DNA of 64,000 nt from Nemertoderma westbladi (lineage: Eukaryota; Xenacoelomorpha; Nemertodermatida; Nemertodermatidae): positions 1-64,000 of the forward strand of contig JAUCBJ010001241.1 in NCBI GenBank assembly GCA_032718475.1. The letters run 5' to 3'. The notes under the pieces were generated by a model. That model worked only from the letters and a program-made list of their open reading frames with translations, was not told where the DNA came from and did not search any database. Every line of letters starts with the position of its first letter. Within the stretch, counting starts at the first letter, position 1. A program made the translations under genes and the position numbers. Below, piece by piece: positions 59,125 through 64,000 of the stretch.

Positions 59125-59398
59125 TTTGCAGCAGCTTGGTCTAGTGGTGACATTACTGGGCTTCCGATTAGGGTGCCCTGGTTCGATCCCTAGATGGGGC
59201 AGCACTGTTTGGGCACAGTTCTTTAAATGCTGCAGCCTATCCCAACCCCGGCTTTCATCCTTCAGTGGTCGATAAATGGGAACCAAGGCAACTTGGGAAA
59301 CAGAGTGGAAGGGTTTACTGTGGAAGATCACCCATGGTGGTGAACAGGCATTCCTTGGCTTAACGAGCCTAAAAGATTCTCCCATTCATAATCATAAT
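59125..59398 (+). mobile_element. tRNA-derived SINE
   Basis: The head shows AGCTTGGTCTAGTGGTGACA (A-box) and CTGGTTCGATCCCTAG (B-box) with an anticodon-like CTTCCGATT loop between them. The body includes CTTCAGTGGTCGATAAATGG and CAAGGCAACTTGGGAAAC, resembling the central motif of other invertebrate SINEs. It ends near AATCATAATTTTC. It looks nearly full-length. The 99-residue minus-strand frame is this SINE translated. Confidence 0.75.
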
Positions 59399-59399
59399 T

Positions 59400-61120
59400 T
59401 TCTTAGTAAATAAAGTTATATTTGCTGTAGTAGTGTGTGCGCATAGGTATTCCACGAATGTGATGCTCAGTCGATCATTTTTAGCAGCATGAATCAGCAA
59501 CATCAGATAGTTATTGATTCAAGGATTTATTCCCAGAAACACATTCACTCTTTGGTGATTCTCTTTGATCTCAAGACAAACATTCGATCGACAGCGTTTG
59601 GCAGTTACATTTCTACATTGAGTTTGAAAGACATAGTTTTAATGAACGAAACATTGAATGTCAATACTACACTTCAAGTTTCAAAACATCAGTGAATTAT
59701 TTTATAAATATAACATTACTGAGATGTTAGAATCGACAACAGCGTCATAACCGCATCCTGCTTCTCAACACTTCAACACTACTCTGGCCTACACTACTTA
59801 GTGGTTATCAGTACTAAATAAGTGAATGCACCCTTCAATGTGTACCTTTTTAGCTCCAAATATTTTACAAATTTATATATATTTAGTTGGTAGAATAATT
59901 CAGTAGTACTGAATATCATGTCATTGTAGCCAAATATCAGAAATCTTACTCCAAGTAATGTTTACAGGATTAATTGGTTCCACCGTTTACCATGTTTTGT
60001 AAATGTTTCAAGTGGAGGTGAAATTTCCAAAAGAACCCAAAGAACCAATGACGAATTTCTCTCATTATAACTGTCACCATAAAATAAACATTAACTCATC
60101 AGTTCGTTGTTATACAATGAAAAGTTACTGTATTATTCAGTGGCGTTGCAACCTTGACCTATTTGGCTGTATTCATTGGGAGACAAATAGACCGAGACCT
60201 TGAGATAATAATAGAATTCAGCAGTCCTCAGCCCCTCCTCGAGCTGTTTTTCTTTCCTCGTGTCGCTCTATTAATGCGAAGGTCGCTCTCCTATGACGGA
60301 AGAACTGATCCACAATAATTAGAGCTAAATCTCTTCATCGGGAACACCTCAGAAACATGTCATAATACTTTTCCGTTCCAAGAGTTCTATTAATCTCACC
60401 TTGATATCGGCACATTGCGAGGGACGTACACTGGAGAACGGCTTATTGCACTCATCATTAACTTTTCTTGATGAACCCACTCGAGCTTGTATGATAGGAA
60501 TCTACTGCTACTTAGGGTTGTAAGAGACAGCAACATATCAACTAATCAGCAGCATAATTATAGCATATTGTCTTGTCATCATTTTTCACCCAGATTGGGC
60601 TGCAAGTCCATTTACTAACAACAGGGGGGGTTGATGGATTTTGTCATATCATATTTCTTTTGCTGTACAATTTACAAATTCCACGTCAGCATGGAGTGCG
60701 ATTAGCAACAAAATTTTACTTATGGTTCAAATACTGAACCGAACAATAATGGTTAGAATATTTCCCTTGTTATTTGCAATAAAGTTGAATTATTAGACGA
60801 GATATGCAATGCAACCTGGAAATTTCTACCTTCATCAATAATCCATAAAACCAAAATGCTGCTGGTTATATTTATATTCAATTGCTTTATCACTATTGGT
60901 CGTCCATTCCGTAACAGTCAGTCAAGTGCATGAAAAATATAGGATTAAAGAGCGTGGGAAAAATACAGGTACTTAAAATTTAAGGAAAAATTATTCCGTA
61001 TTTGGCTGTCAGTTCTTTCACTGCCATTTTCAACTTTGTCAGTCGAGCTTTAGACAAGTACAGAAAACGTAACTTGCTACAGATTATAAAGATAATCTGA
61101 ACTTTCACGTTCGGGTCAAG
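59400..61120. other. Interval without a supported gene
   Basis: Short frames at 59489-59695 and 60003-60203 have no recognised domain. A missing upstream part of the MULE remnant could lie near 61000 but I cannot align it. Confidence 0.4.
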
Positions 61121-61126
61121 TCCTTT

Positions 61127-61625
61127 ATGTCTTTGCCATTCCTTCCCTTTCGTGACATATATGGTGGTGTCGATGACTTAGTGGAGGACGCTCCACTAAC
61201 TGTCGATGTAGAACAGAGCGTGGAGTATTACGAGAAGAATTACATTGGGCGACAACTAAGTAACGGTAAAGGGTCAGTCTCATGTTTCCCACTAGCCACT
61301 TGGAACGTTATTGGCCGTGTGTTTGAATATCTTCCGCGGACCTACAACGCAGTTGAGGGTGGACATTGTGCGACTAGCACATAACGTCAATCTTGTACAT
61401 TCAAATCTTTGGAAGCTTATTGAAGGACTCCAACGTGAAGATGCCCATTCTCTAACTCAGTTTATTCACTTGTCAAGAGGTGATGCAACAGCAGTGAAAG
61501 GCAGCGCCATGACGCGAGAAAAGCGCTTGGCTGCAACGATTACTCGTTACGACAGGGAGGATAAACTTCCCTTTCTGAGAATCATTGGCCACAACTCCAA
61601 GGTTGTTTCTGATGGGTCTGATTAG
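61127..61625 (+). pseudogene. MULE-type transposase C-terminal remnant
   Basis: The first frame (61127-61384) reads VEYYEKNYIGRQ, then LATWNVIGRVFEYLPRTYNA and VEGGHC, matching the YFE-x-WIGR...W-x2-Y...PRT-x2-EGWH pattern of a large metazoan MULE-like transposase group. A frameshift at about 61365-61385 moves to HSNLWKLIEGLQREDAHSL and a Lys/Arg-rich end. The DDE core is not present. It is a decayed 3' fragment of a DNA transposon ORF. Confidence 0.75.
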
Positions 61626-61944
61626 GTACAGAGAATTGTACCAAGCAAGATAATAATACTTGGGTAATATCTACTTTTAAATATATACCGGTACAGAGTT
61701 CATATTACTTTATATATGTTTATACCATATGCCTATATCTGTATATATTAAGAATTATAGCTTATTTAATAATTAACTATGCAGTATTGATACGCAGCTA
61801 ATTAATTTATAATTAAATTTACAATCTTGTTATTTGAGTAGTGCCCAATTAATAATTATAGTATTAAATATTTACAGAGTTTTATGTCTACTTTTAAATA
61901 TAACTGAAGTTTGTTAACCAATAATTATCAACATCTTCCCATTC

Positions 61945-62245
61945 GGGGGGGGGGGGGGGGGGAGTGTCCGAGGGGGAAGTGTCCTACTTGCACGGGGGGA
62001 AGTGTCCGGGTGGGAAGTGTCCGAGGGGGAAATTTCCGGGGGGAAGTGTCCGGCTAGAAGTGTCCGGGGGGGAAGTGTCCGGGGGCAGAAGTGTCCGCAC
62101 ATCGATGATGCGGATCTAGGACACTTCCCCCCGGACAGTTCCCCCCGGACAGTTCTCCCCGGACACTTCCCCCCGCTCATGTAGGACACTTTCCTCCCGG
62201 ACACTTCCCCCCGGACACTCCCCCTCCCCGGACACTTCCCCCCAG
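61945..62245. repeat. G-rich tandem array facing its inverted C-rich copy
   Basis: After 18 Gs, about nine units of GGGGGGAAGTGTCCG run to about 62098. A unique centre, ACATCGATGATGCGGATCT, follows, and then about nine units of CGGACACTTCCCCCC run to 62243. Unit spacing is about 14-20 bp with small variants (AAATTTCC, GACAGTTCC). The whole region is a large imperfect palindrome with strong G-quadruplex-forming content on each strand in turn. Confidence 0.9.
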
Positions 62246-62375
62246 TTGTTAAAGTGTTAAAATTAATCTGGCATCAAAGCAATAAACAAAAGTTAAAGAT
62301 GGTTACAGGACAAGTTGTATCTAGTCAAGTTTTTTCAAAATCATAAAAGATAAATTTTTTATAGTCAAATTTTGT

Positions 62376-62845
62376 TTGTTTTTCTTTTTATTGGGGGCTG
62401 CCGCCCCCAAAGCCCCGCTTCTTTTATTAGGGCTGCCGCCCATAAACCCAGGCATTTCCCTGTGTGCCCGAGGTGAAAGACCGTGGGCTCGAATAATACT
62501 TGGCACAGTAAGTACTTCTTTGTTAGTTGGCCTTCCTATTGAATGCATTACCAGGCCATCTCTATACATTTTTTTCATGAGTGCCAGCTGGTCTTTTTAT
62601 CATTGCGCCTATGGCGATTTTCGTGTTTTGGGGCTATTTTTCGAAATAAAACAAGTTGAGATGTTTCAATTTAAACCGCGATTTCACAAGTACCCATAGA
62701 AATCTATTTTCATGGTTCATGCAAAATTTCATCAAAATCGTTAGAGCCGTTTTTGCTCTAGGTCAGTAGCCAGTAGTCAGTAGCCAGTAGCTTTTTTTTT
62801 CTTACATTACAGTAATCAAGTCTAACGACTTGCTAAAAAAATATG
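62376..62845 (-). mobile_element. MITE-like element, copy 2 (inverse of 4325-4625)
   Basis: Reversed, it begins AGCAAGTCGTTAGACTTGAT at 62835, then a (CTGGCTACTGAC)-type microsatellite, TAACGATTTTGATGAAATTT and CGCCATAGGCGCAATG. It extends further than copy 1, to a GGGCTGCCGCCC repeat near 62394-62450. A minus-strand frame of 85 codons (62321-62578), with RPTNKEVLTVPSIIRAHG and GGSPNKRSGALGAAAPNKKK, spans the extra part; I do not recognise it. Confidence 0.6.
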
Positions 62846-63141
62846 TAATGCTAAACACAGAATACAGCAATACAGGTCGACGCATGTCGATTTTCCCCTG
62901 GAGAGGTATAATCAATAATATTCATTCCCATCTGCTACAGTTTGAAGTAAACAATTAGATAACAATACCAATAATTAAAACAATTAATTAATACAATTCT
63001 ATAGTAAAAAAAAACAGTATATCATTCGGGGGATGGAATTTATAGGTAATCTAATTAATTGTTGAAAGATTAGCGAACAATACAATGTAATTCCATTGAT
63101 AAAATCCATAAATAAAGAACAGTGCGAAATTAAGAACAGTA

Positions 63142-63156
63142 GGGGGGGGGGGGGGG
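63142..63156. repeat. Poly-G tract (15 G)
   Basis: Preceded by AAGAACAGTA. No repeat family relation was noticed. Confidence 0.9.
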
Positions 63157-64000
63157 ACGTTAATCTTCGTCCAAGTTCATCCAGGAACAATACCGGTAGT
63201 GTCTGACCCACCCAAAATAACTCAGTCTGCCAAACACTTTCCCAGTTGGACGATTTCCTCAAGTCCGATGCCAATCAGAAGCGAAGTAAAGTGTCATGTC
63301 CAAAGGGGATTCCATACATTTATCGGTCGCACCACCACCATTGGGGTGCATCACCGACGACTTCCTCTGCAATGTAAACATCGGAAAATTCGCTAGCAAT
63401 AGCAGCATAGGTTCTACTGCAGCTCGGGATAAATTTACCTTCAGAGACGGTGAATTTCCAGGTGATTTTAGATTATTCCCCAGATCTCTGAATTAAAGAT
63501 CTCAGATAAGGACAGTAAATTTCCACTGACTCCGATTTTTATATCATTTGTTCACGCGTATGACGATTAAACGATTATTATGTAGGGTCAGCCATAAATA
63601 AAGTAATACAATTTCCTGGTTCGACATAAAATCCATTTAATTAGGCCCCCTGGCTCAGCGTAAATTAGGTAAACTTCAACAATAAGAATTATAAGAGGAA
63701 ATAAAAGAGCTTTATTACATCGATTATGAATTCGTATTTATATCATTTCAAACTCATTGATTTGGGTTTTGTGCGTAAAATAAAACCTTCTTTTTTAATC
63801 AAACCAAAAATCCATTTCCAGTTGTACTGTTGTTGTAGATACACCATGCATTGTAATTGGAGAAATTAAGAATCCATGCGGTCTATTATTCCCCTCGAAT
63901 CCATTAATATATCTACAAATAATATGGGCTAGTTTGATTTAACCTTCCTTTCCTTTCATTGCTATTTTGAAAGTAAATTGGTAATTTAGCAAATGGAATT
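63157..64000. other. Interval to the window end, no supported gene
   Basis: Two overlapping frames of about 65 codons (63199-63496) have no domain. The last 500 bp are AT-rich. Confidence 0.4.

Noticed and set aside
59086-59385. 99-residue minus-strand protein
   Set aside because: It is the antisense translation of a tRNA-derived SINE; SINE promoter boxes on the plus strand explain the sequence.

Overview
This is animal nuclear DNA. It is AT-rich and dominated by interspersed and tandem repeats, with one intact conserved gene and many broken transposable elements of metazoan type: RTE and other non-LTR retrotransposons, a Penelope-like element, Merlin, MULE, a hAT-like MITE, tRNA-like SINE heads and foldback elements. 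An invertebrate is likely. I cannot fix the phylum from the sequence; the short motif TAGGCCTAC, which I associate with several marine invertebrate genomes, is only a hint. There is no sign of bacterial gene organisation.

Layout. 0-5.6 kb: degenerate tandem repeats, a broken P-loop ATPase remnant, a repeat family ending in poly-G, and a MITE related to one at 62.4-62.85 kb. 5.6-10.3 kb: a TA-flanked MITE, a complete but dead Merlin DNA transposon (6649-8147) with matching TIRs and an 8-bp target duplication, a cluster of TTCTAGAA motifs, and a perfect 88-bp-arm palindrome. 10.4-11.8 kb: the 3' part of a non-LTR retrotransposon with a long open reading frame. 13-16.3 kb: about 315-bp tandem duplications, two foldback elements and poly-C tracts. 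16.34-16.96 kb: a hAT-like MITE. 17.7-19.2 kb: the only convincing host gene, full-length 6-phosphogluconate dehydrogenase in a single exon. 19.6-23.2 kb: a 42-bp satellite split cleanly by a 1000-bp TA-flanked inverted-repeat element. 24-33 kb: minor satellites, SINE-like heads, LINE and RTE remnants. 33.95-39.16 kb: one foldback element whose interior has expanded into about 87 copies of a 57-bp repeat. 40.7-46.8 kb: a retrotransposon graveyard with a datable nest, in which an RTE copy with an 11-bp target duplication sits inside an older endonuclease fragment. 48.5-49.2 kb: a Penelope-like GIY-YIG remnant with a hammerhead-like motif downstream. 50.69 kb: a 137-nt hairpin. 54.75 kb: a tiny RTE 3' fragment with a target duplication. 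55.3-58.2 kb: a 34-bp minisatellite with a 102-bp higher-order period. 59.1 kb: a tRNA-like SINE. 61.1-61.6 kb: a MULE remnant. 61.9-62.25 kb: a G-rich array facing its own C-rich inverse.

The genes do not form a pathway. The only cellular function visible is the oxidative pentose phosphate step catalysed by 6PGD. The strongest observation is that the 57-bp satellite at 34-39 kb and the foldback MITE at 14.9-15.9 kb are the same family. The window therefore holds both an unexpanded copy and a copy in which one internal segment became a 5-kb satellite.
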